Source of the DNA: Thermodesulfobacteriota bacterium
Lineage (GTDB): Bacteria; Desulfobacterota; BSN033; UBA1163
Direction of reading: 5' to 3'
Length of the DNA stretch: 6,513 bases
Assembly (NCBI GenBank): GCA_030024065.1
Contig: JASEIE010000139.1
Location: 1-6,513 of the forward strand
Part shown: positions 6,385 through 6,513 of the stretch, piece after piece
Position numbering within the stretch: position 1 is the stretch's first letter
How the letters are laid out: each line of letters opens with the position of its first letter
Notes under the pieces: generated by a model
Told to the model about the DNA's origin: nothing
Seen by the model: only the letters and a program-made list of their open reading frames with translations
Database searches by the model: none
Translations under genes and position numbers: made by a program

Positions 6385-6513
6385 TTAAAAAACTGGATGA
6401 TCTTGATCCGTTTCCTTTCGTTTAATGGCTCCGATGATTTCCGTTTCCTCGATCGTCCCGTATTCTTCATACAACCGGATAATCAGCGAGAGGGCGACAG
6501 CCGTGGTTGCTAC
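6385..6513 (-). CDS. mrpC: MrpC/MnhC (NuoK-like) small antiporter subunit, C-terminal fragment
   Basis: The frame is open from the window edge to TAA at 6387-6385, giving 42 residues; the start is beyond the window. The visible part is the end of a membrane helix followed by LYEEYGTIEETEI, the charged tail typical of NuoK and MrpC/MnhC proteins (a Tyr-Gly-Thr turn and acidic residues just after the last helix). A further short polar tail (GAIKRKETDQDHPVF) extends past it. The family is about 100-120 residues with three membrane helices, and its conserved glutamates sit in helices not visible here. The position directly before the MrpD-type gene, 12 nt apart on the same strand and in the same frame, supports MrpC over NuoK of complex I. 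Only the tail is visible, so NuoK-like is the safe call and mrpC the likely one. Confidence 0.78.
   Translation of the reverse strand, partial: VATTAVALSLIIRLYEEYGTIEETEIIGAIKRKETDQDHPVF

Noticed and set aside
1230..6513. Respiratory complex I (nuoK-nuoL-nuoM-nuoN) as the identity of the operon
   Set aside because: The 509-residue protein carries an MrpD-type TGDIFNMF block and the 86-residue gene has no complex I counterpart. Gene order and sizes do not fit nuoK-L-M-N, although a complex-I-like membrane arm stays possible.

Overview
The window holds one rightward gene fragment (bases 1-1169) and, facing it tail to tail, the distal part of a leftward operon of ion-translocating membrane subunits (bases 6513 down to 1230). 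Nearly every base is coding. The only non-coding stretch of note is the 60 nt between the convergent stops. I see no RNA gene, mobile element, CRISPR array or long repeat.

Right-pointing gene: the C-terminal 388 residues of a fused MEMO-AMMECR1 protein, that is, components B and A of the AmmeMemoRadiSam system in one polypeptide. Its start lies before the window. A strong Shine-Dalgarno and an in-frame ATG sit exactly at the domain junction, so the AMMECR1 half may also be made alone.

Left-pointing operon, in transcription order: (i) the end of an MrpC/NuoK-like small subunit; (ii) a 509-residue MrpD-type antiporter subunit; (iii) a 498-residue NuoL/MrpD-superfamily subunit; (iv) an 86-residue two-helix membrane protein of unknown function; (v) a 617-residue MrpD/NuoL-superfamily subunit with a long C-terminal extension. 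Genes are coupled by 4-nt ATGA overlaps or by gaps of 9-12 nt. They probably form one membrane complex that exchanges cations (Na+ or K+) for protons, or the membrane arm of a larger energy-converting complex. Three antiporter-type paralogues stand in a row, and no long MrpA-type gene is visible in the window. The three differ in their key membrane charges, so they are probably not redundant copies.

Organism: ATG starts, mostly clear Shine-Dalgarno sites, mid GC content, AmmeMemoRadiSam components and a multi-D Mrp-like operon suggest an anaerobic bacterium. Desulfobacterota (former Deltaproteobacteria) or a similar lineage is my guess from gene content and is not proven by the sequence. Most of this window is recognisable biology. 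The least described parts are the 86-residue protein, the internal start in the fusion gene, and the make-up of the antiporter complex.
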